Source: Halisarca cf. caerulea (Eukaryota; Porifera; Demospongiae; Chondrillida; Halisarcidae). Taken from it: a stretch of 64,000 nt of DNA. This document shows positions 43,936 through 55,500 of the stretch, in pieces. A program made the position numbers and the translations under genes. The stretch is taken from assembly GCA_963170055.1 (NCBI GenBank), contig CAUJGJ010000083.1, forward strand, positions 1,256,601 to 1,320,600. The letters run 5' to 3'. The notes beneath the pieces were generated by a model that did no database searches, was not told the DNA's origin, and was given only the letters and a program-made list of their open reading frames with translations. Positions within the stretch are counted from its first letter, which is position 1; each line of letters begins with the position of its first letter.

Positions 43936-44330
43936 GCTCTTGTACAGAATAAATTAACATGTAGACCTTGCTGGAAGGAAGCAAAGAAGTACAGTGCATG
44001 TGTTCAGCACTGACAGCAGGCAAGCCAGCAATTTCCTAGTTTCGCATCCTCAACCCCCCACCATTTTGTATTTAGGTCCTTTTCGAGGACTGACGTCAGT
44101 CACGGTGAGAATAGGTCTGGCTACGTCAGACAAACCAGTGTTGAGGGATTCACAGTTTGGATTGTGAAATTTGAAGTGAAACCTTGACCTTGGTTGCAGG
44201 GCCACGTGTACAAATTGTCCGCCGCGGGAAGGAAGGGATATCGTTACAGTGTATTTATTTGTTCAGTTAGCCGTAAAACTAGCGTGTGTCAGTCAAAGTT
44301 CAGGTACTGTGCCACGGAAGAAATCGACTC
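43936..44330. promoter_or_regulatory. bidirectional promoter and eRF1 5' UTR exon
   Basis: The QTMAN-type start codon (43935, minus strand) and the first eRF1 exon (plus strand) are head to head. The eRF1 5' UTR exon probably ends at 44330, where ATCGACTC is followed by the strong donor GTAAGT; the acceptor is TTGCGCAG at 45416. The region has a CRE palindrome at 44091 and a GC-rich GGAAGGAAGG block near 44228 that could bind ETS factors. No TATA box is obvious. Transcription start sites are not determined. Confidence 0.65.
44091..44098. promoter_or_regulatory. CRE (CREB/ATF) site TGACGTCA
   Basis: A perfect full CRE inside a 12-bp palindrome (ACTGACGTCAGT, 44089-44100), placed between the divergent QTMAN-type and eRF1 genes. 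The motif is seen in the sequence; factor binding is inferred. Confidence 0.6.
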
Positions 44331-45419
44331 GTAAGTTTTCTCATGGATTATTGACTTGTAGGAGACCGTTCTTTTGGTTTTCACCTTGTCTCGTATCCCG
44401 CAGACCGCGTAAGTGACGGTCTGGGTACGTCATTATATTTAATACGTTTACTGTGTACTACTGTGGTTGGCATCTATGATTGTAGAGTGAAAACTGTCTA
44501 TAGAGACCGTTCAAGGGCGGGCAATAACGCAGATGGTCTATAAACAGTGGTTTATTCGAGCATTACGTATAGTAGACTGTAGTCTATGTTGTCTATATAT
44601 TTGCGACCCAACCTACAGGTCTGTGTAGGACAGGCTGGTCTTGTATACAGGTGGTCCTTGTAGTACAGGTTGTCTTTAGGACATGTTTGCCGTTACCATA
44701 GACCCTACAACCATAGATACTGAAAAATTGCTACAATGCCGTTACCAACATACGTTGTACCAGTACTGATTTCCTGTGGTTTATTAGTTTAGGTCTCATC
44801 CGGTCGTGTGTGCATTTTGAGTAAACATTTTAATACACGTGAAGGTAGCATGTTTGTTCCTATGACAACATGTGCCTTGTCCAGTAAGTGTATTACGTAT
44901 ATCCCTCCTCCTGTAGAGGTAGCACTGTGTATTGACATTATGTATCTCTACAGGTACCATATACACCAGGTGCTGTGTGTATCTACGCATATACGTATGC
45001 AATGTATGAATGTGGATCATGGCAAGTGGCAAGAACTGACATTTTGCGTCTCTAAGAAGAGTATAGATTGGCTAAGCCACTGCTCTGAAATGTCATGTAT
45101 ATGCTTACTTCATATTGGCCTTAAATTTACTCTTTTCACTGCATTTTCAGTTTTTGAACAGACTTGTGTTAACAACTGATGCTAATAGTCTGGGGTTGCT
45201 TACCTTTTCCTCCATTTTGGGACATAGGCTCTATTGGCCCAAAAAAACTTTCTGTATATAATATGTATAGTCTGTATATTCTGTAAAGTTAACTGTATAT
45301 GTGGGATTATAATCCAATGTTATATGAAACACCAACTGGGTCATGAGGAATTAAATTGTACTTTTTCTGTGTTACAAGGATTGACCATAAAATTGAGTTC
45401 TGTATTGTTTGCGCAGACC

Positions 45420-46736
45420 ATGGCAACTGCTGGGTCCCATGAAGGTGCCGACTACAATGTTGAAATATGGAAAATTAAGAGGCTGATCAAAGGGTTGGAG
45501 GCTGCTCGTGGAAATGGAACAAGCATGATATCTCTAATCATGCCTCCAAAGGATCAGATTGCAAGAGTTGGTAAAATGTTGGCTGATGAGTTTGGTACTG
45601 CTTCAAACATAAAAAGTCGTGTCAATAGACTGTCAGTGCTTGGAGCCATAACCTCTGTACAGCAACGTCTGAGGCTGTATTCCAAAGTACCCACCAATGG
45701 CCTTGTCATCTACTGTGGCACTATTGTCACAGAAGAAGGAAAAGAAAAGAAAGTCAACATCGATTTTGAGCCTTTCAAGCCCATCAATACCTCTCTGTAT
45801 CTCTGTGATAATAAATTCCACACAGAGCCTTTACAGGCACTCCTGGCAGATGATAACAAATTTGGCTTCATTGTAATGGATGGGAATGGAGCTCTGTTTG
45901 GGACACTGTCTGGAAATGCACGAGATGTTATGCATAAGTTCACAGTTGATTTGCCAAAGAAGCATGGTCGGGGTGGGCAGTCTGCCATGAGATTTGCTCG
46001 CTTGCGCCTTGAAAAGCGGCACAATTACTTACGTAAAGTGGCTGAAACTGCAGTACAAATATTCATTGCTAATGATCGACCAAACGTCACTGGTCTGATA
46101 ATAGCAGGCTCAGCGGATTTCAAGACTGAACTCAGCCAATCAGACATGTTTGATCCTCGCCTTCAGTCCATTGTATTGAAGGTAGTGGATGTGTCATATG
46201 GAGGTGAGAATGGGTTCAACCAAGCTATTGAGCTGTCTTCGGAAGTACTAGCCAACGTGAAATTTATTCAAGAAAAGAAGCTTATTAATCGTTATTTTGA
46301 TGAAATTTCACAAGATACTGGTAAATACTGTTTTAGCATACAAGACACACTCAAAGCATTGGAAATGGGTGCAGTTGAGACTTTGATTGTCTGGGAAAAC
46401 TTAAATGTGATGCGATATGTCTTGAAGAATCATGAAACAGATGACCTGATCACTCTAAACCTTACTCCAGAGCAAGAGAAGGACCGTACACTCTTTGTTG
46501 ACAAAGACAGTGGAGTCGAGTATGAGGTGGTAGAGAAGATGCCCTTTCTGGAGTGGCTTGCAAACAATTACAAAACATTTGGTGCGTCTTTGGAGATAGT
46601 GACTGATCGGTCACAAGAAGGATCTCAGTTCTGCAAAGGATTTGGTGGGATTGGAGGAATTCTTCGGTACAGAGTCGACTTTCAAGTGATGGACCCTGAT
46701 TTCTTTGATGATGACCTTTACGATGATGATTACTAA
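45420..46736 (+). CDS. ETF1: Eukaryotic peptide chain release factor 1 (eRF1), coding region without introns
   Basis: Recognises all three stop codons in the ribosomal A site and triggers peptide release; works with eRF3 in the cytoplasm. 438 residues, against 437 in human. The start is the ATG in ACCATGG, 4 nt after a TTGCGCAG acceptor; the frame is open further upstream (to 45234) but that is intron. N domain: GTS at 33-35 and NIKS at 63-66, with YLCDNKF near 127-133, all stop-codon reading motifs. M domain: [14 protein letters not shown] near 183-196, the GGQ loop that enters the peptidyl transferase centre. The C-terminal domain ends in an acidic [14 protein letters not shown] tail. Its coding region has no intron although all its neighbours are heavily split; a 1.09-kb 5' UTR intron (44331-45416) is inferred. 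Confidence 0.98.
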   Translation: MATAGSHEGADYNVEIWKIKRLIKGLEAARGNGTSMISLIMPPKDQIARVGKMLADEFGTASNIKSRVNRLSVLGAITSVQQRLRLYSKVPTNGLVIYCGTIVTEEGKEKKVNIDFEPFKPINTSLYLCDNKFHTEPLQALLADDNKFGFIVMDGNGALFGTLSGNARDVMHKFTVDLPKKHGRGGQSAMRFARLRLEKRHNYLRKVAETAVQIFIANDRPNVTGLIIAGSADFKTELSQSDMFDPRLQSIVLKVVDVSYGGENGFNQAIELSSEVLANVKFIQEKKLINRYFDEISQDTGKYCFSIQDTLKALEMGAVETLIVWENLNVMRYVLKNHETDDLITLNLTPEQEKDRTLFVDKDSGVEYEVVEKMPFLEWLANNYKTFGASLEIVTDRSQEGSQFCKGFGGIGGILRYRVDFQVMDPDFFDDDLYDDDY

Positions 46737-47442
46737 TTGGATTCACTGACAATCAAATTTGTTTCCTTAGCATGAAGTAGCACAAAGCAATAATTATTGA
46801 ATTACTGTATTATTACTAATTAATGTTGCACATACTTTCAGTTACACTGTTCACAACCTCAAAGATGTCAATGAGTTAAAATCAAAAGTGTGTTAAGCAT
46901 TCAAATCATACATTGAATACAATAATGTAACTATAAGAAAAGGGCTCAGGCACAGGGTTAACCCATAGTGCTTGGCTTGGCACTTGCCAAATGTGCACTG
47001 AAGGACCCTGGTAAGAATAAAAGTAGAAAAGTGACTGATTACTTGGTGTATTAACCCCTCCCAGGAAACAGTTTGCACAGGTTCATGAGTAAAAACCTAA
47101 GAAAATTTGGTGTAGGTCTACTGGCACACACACAGTACCATGACCAAAACTGCAGCAGTTACCATAGTGCACCAAAATATTCATCCAATCACAGAGCTCT
47201 CTTCTTTAGTGTGAAAGTCTGAGTGACAGCTGAGCTCATTAATTTCTTGGTTAGTTATTGTAGGTACTGCCATGGTATGCTTGCCCGCCATTGATCTCAG
47301 CGTTACCTAGGAAACTGCGGTTTTATAATGAGCCGACATCCGCCAAACGCTGGATACTGATTAGCGATTCACTGCGGTAAAGTTCAGTGAGTCGCGGCTA
47401 ATAGTCTGCCGTAGGTAATTGTGCGTACGAAGAGGGACCACG
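46737..47442. other. spacer, eRF1 3' UTR and integrin beta promoter
   Basis: Two genes in the same direction. An AATAAA lies at 47016. The last 200 bp before the integrin ATG are GC-richer and should hold its promoter and 5' UTR. No gene or clear repeat is seen. Confidence 0.6.
47016..47021 (+). terminator. probable eRF1 polyadenylation signal AATAAA
   Basis: First AATAAA after the eRF1 stop, 279 bp downstream. Confidence 0.5.
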
Positions 47443-49402
47443 ATGGGGAAAGGGTCTTGTCTACTGTGTTTGATCTTCTTTTGTGTAGGTAAGTTGCCGT
47501 GTGTATGCTCCTTCAATATGCGCGGTCGATCTGAAGTTGGTCAATAGTTAGCGAATATCATAGCTTCGTAGTATTTTCTTTAATCAATGACAACTGTGTG
47601 CTTACCTGTATCTTACCCCAACGATGTGTATTGACGTTGCCATTAATTTTATCTTCGGCGTATTCCCTAACAGAATACATATTAATTTTAAGGGCCTAAA
47701 GTGTCAGTGCCCGACTCAGTACAACAATGGTTACCGCGTCACTGTTCGACAATGCCGTCGATCTTTTGCCGAACGATTGTCGCAATTTCTCTTAATGTCT
47801 TGTTTGAAAGAGATTTCTCCTTTTTCTTCAATCAGAAGCGTTGGTGCTAGTCATCATGTTATGGTTTCCCTCCATGTAGCGTGTAGGTATCGGCATAGAG
47901 TATCTATGGTATCGGTAAGAGTTTACCGGTTGTTTGTTCTCACTCTTGTAGCGTATGTTGAAGCTGTTGACATGTGCAACATGCTGGAGTCCTGCGGTGC
48001 GTGTATCCAGTCGACTCTACAATGTAACTGGTGCTCAGGATATTCATTAGTGAGTTTTGTGGCTCAACATGCATTCATTGCTGTTGAGACTGGTGTTTGT
48101 TCACTGCTTAATGGTTCACTGATACCTGCCTAATGTTTTCGAACCTTTATCATTGGTCCTTCCATTTTGTTTCTTGCATTGTCGTGCACAATAAGGCTGG
48201 GTTACTTTCACTTGTGAATTGGACATTAGGAATTCTGTTTTCAATGTTTAGCGCTGTATACTTGCAGACTGAGTTCACTATAATATGGTGGTAGGACATG
48301 TATAGTGACAATTGTTTCTAAGTTTCATACATTAAGTAGGCAAAGTGGCTGAACATTGACTAGGATAATCTGCCACACTCATTAATCTGCCAAGAGTTTC
48401 CAAAATTGCAGCAGATAAATGAGAAGCCACTATTGCTTACTGCTGATGCAGGTTTGCTGGTTGGGTAGGCACGTAGGTCATCTCCTGATGCTTGCATGTG
48501 TGTGAAGTCATACCGTACTTCATTTCCTGTTTCCTGCAAATTTTATTTTATTAATCTGGAAAAAATGAATATCTTGTATATCAAGATCACACATGGGTAT
48601 AAAAATATATACAGAAAGTATGCAAAGATTGGCTTGGACTCTATAAATTCTAATTGCGACTTTCCTCTTGAAAGGGGTGAATTCCTGTCTTGAGTATTGC
48701 CTGGTGACTCGACCACAGAATGATGTAACCACTCTGTAATTGTTATACAGTATAATAATATATTGGTATAAATCAGTTAACCAATATTAAACTGAGAATA
48801 ACAATGATCTGCAAAGTGTGTACAATGTGTACCAGTATATTCATGCTTGCATGTACACTATAAATTGAGAAATGTTCATAACCAATGTTTTCAGATTTCA
48901 CAAGTGAGGTTCATTTATTTATAAATTTTAGTGCACACAATACTATGGCCTAGCACTTGTTCAATTTCCTATATTGTTTTCATTTGGACTTTCATGGTTA
49001 TCCTCAGATTAATTCATTCTATTGTAAAATAAGCCTCCGTGCATTCGGGGAACTTTTTCAGTGCTCCCTAGGCTGTTCATTATAGGGAGGGTCAACTGTA
49101 TATTCTTATATTATGTATATTATCATTATTTGTGACTCCTATTATACTTTTGAGATAATTTTACAGTGTATATATGGGGCTTTATGTCCACTTAGCATAT
49201 AGTACATATGTCCTATATATTTTCCATTTTTTTTGTAGAATTCAACATCACCACGATGCTTTAAAGCAACCAATGATACTTGTCCAGATATTGTTAATCC
49301 ACAAGGGAGTACCACATTAGTGGAAGTGAGAATAAAAGTTTTTGCTGTTGTTTCTGTGTACCCAGCGAGTTGTGTGCGTATGTTTGTTTGTGTGTGTGTA
49401 TG

Positions 49403-49435
<33 letters not shown>

Positions 49436-49464
49436 TTGTGTGTGTCTGTGTTTGTGCATGTGTT

Positions 49465-49510
<46 letters not shown>

Positions 49511-49534
49511 TGTGCGTGTGTCCACGTAAGTACG

Positions 49535-49579
<45 letters not shown>

Positions 49580-52500
49580 GTGTATGTGTATGCATGTGTG
49601 CATGTGTGTGTGTGTGTGCTGTCTGTGTATGTGTGACAGTATGTGAGTGGGTATGTACGTATGTATAATGTGTGTCGCCATTACATGCAAAGTACTTTAA
49701 GTTTTATATGCAAGATGTATGAATTTGTTATTGTATGCTTTAGCTGCTCTTTTATTTTTAATAGGATGAGGATTTTGGAGAGTTGTTGCAAATCAAACCT
49801 CAGAGAGCCTCTATTAAGCTTCGCGTTGGTATGGTCACTATTGACACTCTCATTCTCCTTGGTTGTTTGCTATTCCCGAGTTACTCAATCCTTTAGGAGC
49901 TCCACAGACTCTGGATTTCACTGTAAGACCGTCACGGGGCTATCCACTGGATCTTTACTTCTTGATAGACTATTCAGGATCACTGGTGGATTTTATTGAT
50001 ACTTTAAAGAATGTTACCCAAGAATTGGGTAAGTGCCTGAAAGTGAATGCACGTATGTTACCCAAGAATTGGGTAAGTGCCTGAAAGTGAATGTACTTAT
50101 GTATCTATGTATGTCACGTTTGATTGTAATATGTATGCAGTGATCACATAGCTATTCTCTTTATGTAATACTTGCAGCTACCACGTTAGGGAATGTATCT
50201 GACAACTATAGAGTGGGGCTTGGTATTTTTGTAGACAAACCAGTAAAGCCATTTATGAGCACTCATCCTGACACGTAAGTTTGTAACACCTTCTTCCTCT
50301 TTTGCCTCCATTATTGTCTCCTTGGTAGAAGTAGCATACATTACTACTTTCATTAAATATTAAATCTTTTTCACTTGTTCCACTACAGGAAAGTACAGCC
50401 ATTCAGTTTTATCCATGTGTTAAACTTCACAGGCAATGCAAGCAAGCTCATTGTAAGTATAACTACATGAACTCACACATGGGTATATAGTTATGTTAAA
50501 CTGCTGATACGTATATTAAACCACACTTGTATGTTGTTTAACTGTGCATCATCTAATGTTAATAAAGGATGCTCTTTCAGAAAGAAATGCAACTGAAAAC
50601 CTTGATAACCCTGAAGGATTAATGGATGGCCTTATGCAAGTTGCTGTCTGCCAAGACGTTAGTTTCATTGTTGCATGTTTTGTGTACATTGTAAGGCTCA
50701 TTGCAAATCTTGTGTCCTGGTCTGTAGGTCATACGGTGGAGGATGGGAGCTAGACGTTTGATATTTAGTTTAACAGATGCAGCCTTTAAAACTGCTGGTC
50801 ATGGCAAAGTAAGTCATTCTGTATAGCTTATCAGTAGAAACTAGATTCTTCATGTATCGCACAGTGTGTGCTATGTGTGTGGGATGATTCAACTACCATG
50901 TGCACACCATGGGTGTTACAAGATCCACTGTTACTGTATGATAATGTATTTGCTCATCTAGAAAATAGATACGTATACTCACATTATTTTACAAATCCAG
51001 GACCTGATGTAGTGTTCTGTACTGTACTGTACTGTACTGGCCTGATGTAGTGTTCTGTACTGTACTGTACTGTACTGGCCTGATGTAGTGTTCTGTACTG
51101 TACTGTACTGTACTGGCCTGATGTAGTGTTCTGTACTGTACTGTACTGTACTCGCCTGATGTAGTATTCTGTACTGTACTGTACTGTACTGGCCTGATGT
51201 AGTGTTCTGTACTGTACTGTACTGTACTGGCCTGATGTAGTGTTCTGTACTGTACTGTACTGTACTGGCCTGATGTAGTGTTCTGTACTGTACTGTACTG
51301 TACTGGCCTGATGTTCTGTACTGTACTGTACTGTACTGTACTGGCCTGATGTAGTGTTCTGTACTTTAGATGACAGTGGCTGTGTAATCTTGATAGGCAC
51401 TTCATCCATTGGAATGTTTTGTTTATACATAATATCTACCATGACATGTGTCTGAGAGTAATGCTAAGCTATTTTTCATCCTTATGAATATCCATGCTCT
51501 ATGTATCACAAGCAGTGGTGAATAAAGTACATACATATATGGTTTGCTGAATGAAGGTCCACACACTGTACATAGTCCCTAGGGTGTCTCAACATGGACA
51601 GTAATAGAATACCATTAATGGGATGGGGGTGGTGCACAAAGGAGAATGATATGTAGCTAGCCAGGACCATCCTATGGTATCAGTATTATTATTGTCATGT
51701 ACTGTATAACTAGTGATATTTTGTCCTGTACACAATGACATGTGTATGATATGTACATACGTACAGTACGTACATGGCAAATCGAACTACGTAACATACG
51801 TATATCTGTGTAGTGAGGAGAGAACTTGAAACTGTAGTGTTTATTAGCATGCAAACTGCACTTATGTATGTATGTATGTATGTGCCTTCAGTGGTTAATG
51901 ATGTTGTGTGTGTTGTATTCTAGTATGCAGGGATACTTACTCCCAATGATGGACGGTGTCATCTTGAAAACAATGAGTATACTGCAGCTACGGAATATGT
52001 AAGTTAATGGTATGGTTACGTGTACAGTGAAACTTAGTTTATCTGACAGTTACTCAGGGTCCATGTTTATCCGGCACTCTGTTGTAACTCACTTCCATTA
52101 AATTAGTTACACTCAGAATACCTTGATTTGTCTAATTCCTGGTTTAGCCTGAAGCATATAATACGTACATAATGTGATTGGATAAACCAGTTTCGATTGT
52201 ACTGTGTATGAAATTATTGGTGCATTTACGGTTTGTGTGCTAATGTCACATACGTATCTTCTACTTTTAGGATTATGCATCCATGGGCCACCTGGCAAAG
52301 GTTTTTGCAAATAATGAAATTATTCCGTTACTTGGTGTGCCACAAACATTCCAGTCCAATATTCAGAATTATCACCAGGTATGTGTGTATGCATTGTGCT
52401 GCTGTCAGAAGTTTTCCAACTCTCCGCTACTACTGTATGTGACATTTTGTAAAGGATATGCCTAAAATGTCTTAAAAGGGTTGTGTATAGCTAGCCTTTT

Positions 52501-55500
52501 CAAGTTTGCAGTGGTTAGACATGCTATACATGTGCTTGATTGGTATTGTTCCCTCTATAATAGAGTCTAACAGAAGCAATTGAGGGCGGTAGTGTAACCA
52601 TTATAAGTAGTGACGATCTTGTTCAGAAAATTGATGAGAAATACAAGGTTAGCTACATATGCTAGTGTACGTATAATTTTAGGACTTGAATTGCATATTG
52701 TACGGATTTGTCTTTGATACTGTGTGTAATGTGCTTACAGGAACTCAGTGCAGAAGTACGTGCACGTGCTGAGATTGAGTCTAACATAGATGGACTAAGT
52801 GTGGACATAAGTTTGAAGGAATGCTCAGCTACTAGACGTGGGTGAGTGAACAGGTGGATGAATGTTAATTCTAAAAAGTACAGGTTTCTAAGTTATTTGC
52901 ATCATGCTTTACCAGACTTCCTTGTGGGATCCGAATTGAAAGAATAACAGTGTGTATGGGCCTACTTTACCTACACTACTTATTGACAAGGCCCCTAGAA
53001 TGGATAGTCATTTGTTATTACTACAGAGGCCTCAACTCAAGTAATAAGAGAGGTTTATTGTGCGCTTGTGCTTGAGTGTGTGAACATGTGATTGTGCATT
53101 TCTGGAGTCGCTGTGCACTCATATCATTCAGTTTAGAATATTTAGTTCATCATTACAGCATGAAACACACTAGCCAGTGTGTTGTTGGGTGGTAGTTTTC
53201 TACAATATATGCACTGGGGATGAGGGATATTGGTTATGATCAGCAACGATTATTGTTCAACGATAGTTATGATTATCATGATAATTGAACAGCACCGGAA
53301 TCCTGAAAACATAATATTATGTTAATACAACTGATCCCTATAAATTTGGGTATGTCCAACCAAACATATCGCATGGTGGTGCTTAAATGGGAAAGGGTTT
53401 GTCATCATGATAATCACAATATTGCGGTAATCATGAGGTGAAAAAATCACTGATGGTAGGATTATTAGTGAAAGAATATATTATCATGACATTAAAAATA
53501 ATTGAACTATTGCTTGTCCCTATTATGCACAATAAGGAGGTTATATAGTGTAAAAGGTCAGTTTCCATCACTTACAATATTCTACCATGAGCAGACATAT
53601 ATGATGTAATCAAAATGCCAGCTTTGTATTTGGTATAATGAAGTACATTTGAATATGAGACCTAGTGATGGTCATTCAGGTCGGTGTACGTTTCTACAAA
53701 TCAGATTTGCAATTATTATGACAATTACAATTTAAAAGTTGATCATGTTTCCGATTGAAAATTCTTGTTTGGAAATCAAATCAAATTGGATTCACCAACC
53801 CATTCATCTGATTCTTGAGTGTTTCGTATTTTAGTTTTGCCTGCTTTAATTTGCATTGAGCAACATTAATGTCACATGTCAGGTGACTAGGAGCTTTTTG
53901 TCCACTGAAAAGATTGATTATTGAACCAGTGCTTTCTCAATTCATGTGGGACTGAAAAACTTGTTTTCAAGGAAAACCGTGGGATTCTCTGCATATGTAT
54001 GTACTGTACGTTCACAGATCTGGTGGTAGCCAGGAATATGCAGGACCACTGACCTGTGACAATTAATAGGAAAATTAATTTGTTGTGACACATACATACG
54101 TAGAGGTGCATATTCCTATCTCCGGTGTTGAAATCGTTGGACTACAGTTTAGAGGTGTTTGCATAACGAGAACATGATAAGGATAGTGAAGACCACTACT
54201 CCCAGTAAAATCCAAACTTTTTGTACTTCCGTGATACAATCTTGTGTTTAATAGTTGTATAGTGGAGGTGTATATTAGAAAGATATACTGCATGGGAGTC
54301 TAGTGTGTTTGTTTGTGACCATAGTAACAACAGGAGGGGTGGATCCAGGGGGGGTACATTGGGAGCATGTGCACCCGCCCCCCCTTGGCCCAGACTGGAC
54401 AAATTCATATCGAGAATCTTAGAAGACTTTCATCATTCTTCAAGTCATAAAACACTTCCAAGAACCGAAAAAGTAGCAAAATGTCAAAGCTATTTAAAAA
54501 GTTAATAATAGGGATACAAATGACATCAATCACTAAGAGTCACAACAACAAGCCCTTTTCAATAGTCAACAGAGCCATTTTGTTGTGACGTCATAATGTT
54601 GCTGTACACAGAGGTTCTGCTAAAGCAGGCCCCACTCACAGTGCCCCCACCCCCCCTTTACAATTCTCTGGATCCGCCCCTGCACAGGCATGAGTATTTG
54701 TGTACAGACTAGTGTGAAAGGAAGTTATAATATATATTATAGTATACAATAGAACCTCACAAGTAAGACCACCCTTGGGACCAGTGCAACTGGTCTTGTG
54801 AGGTGGTCTTGTTTCTGAAAGTACTGGATAACCAGTCCAAAACAGCATCACTTATCATCAAGTCACTCCAGTGAGTCAGGATGCATATGAAAGGCAATCT
54901 AAATGTAGAGAAACTACATCAGTCTCCCTTCTTTGACCACCATATAGTTACTTAACTAATATGATCATGAATGTGTAACTACATGTTCAATATCTCCAAC
55001 TATTGGAGTGCTTTTAATTTGAAACATAAAAGGTTCAAAAACATAGGTAGACTAATGCAAGAGTGGTCTTATTTGTGAGGCTTTGACATCCAGAGGAAGA
55101 AGTGTGGTCTTTATTCTGAAAATGTTTCCTTATGTAAGAGTATAGGATAATTCTGGACTGTGACAGAGTGGTCTTAATTTTGAGGTGGTCCTATTTCTGG
55201 GGTGGTCTTATTGAGGGGTTCTACTGGGGGGGTTGAGGGGTTGAGGGGTTCTACTGTAATTCGTTAGACATGTGTAATTCGTTGGACATGTGTAAGAACC
55301 TGACAGTCCCACATTATGTCCCTATTTTTTGAGTAAACATATTTGAGGTCAGCAATGCCTTTTATTTCATTCCTACAGTGATGTTTGCAGTAATACAGCA
55401 TTTGAAGATAAAGTGAGTTTATAATTCAATATATTGCCGCATAAAGCAATTCTAACTCATCACACCGTGCCTGTTTCTATAGGTAAACTTCACAGCTACT

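Larger units (their letters stand above)
52842..55378. other. longest integrin beta intron, transposon-rich
   Basis: A 2.5-kb intron in a gene whose introns are mostly 70-700 bp. Two TIR elements (54331-54682 and 54747-55256) account for the 3' third. The 5' part (52900-53900) is AT-rich with 'tgattatcatgataat' palindromic patches and no recognisable frame. Confidence 0.7.

Noticed and set aside
45234..45419. N-terminal extension of eRF1 to the upstream start of the open frame
   Set aside because: The extra peptide has no eRF1 similarity, and a TTGCGCAG acceptor lies just before the ATG that gives the normal length.
49142..49690. Histidine/threonine- and cysteine/valine-rich frames on both strands
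   Set aside because: They are translations of the GT/CA microsatellite.
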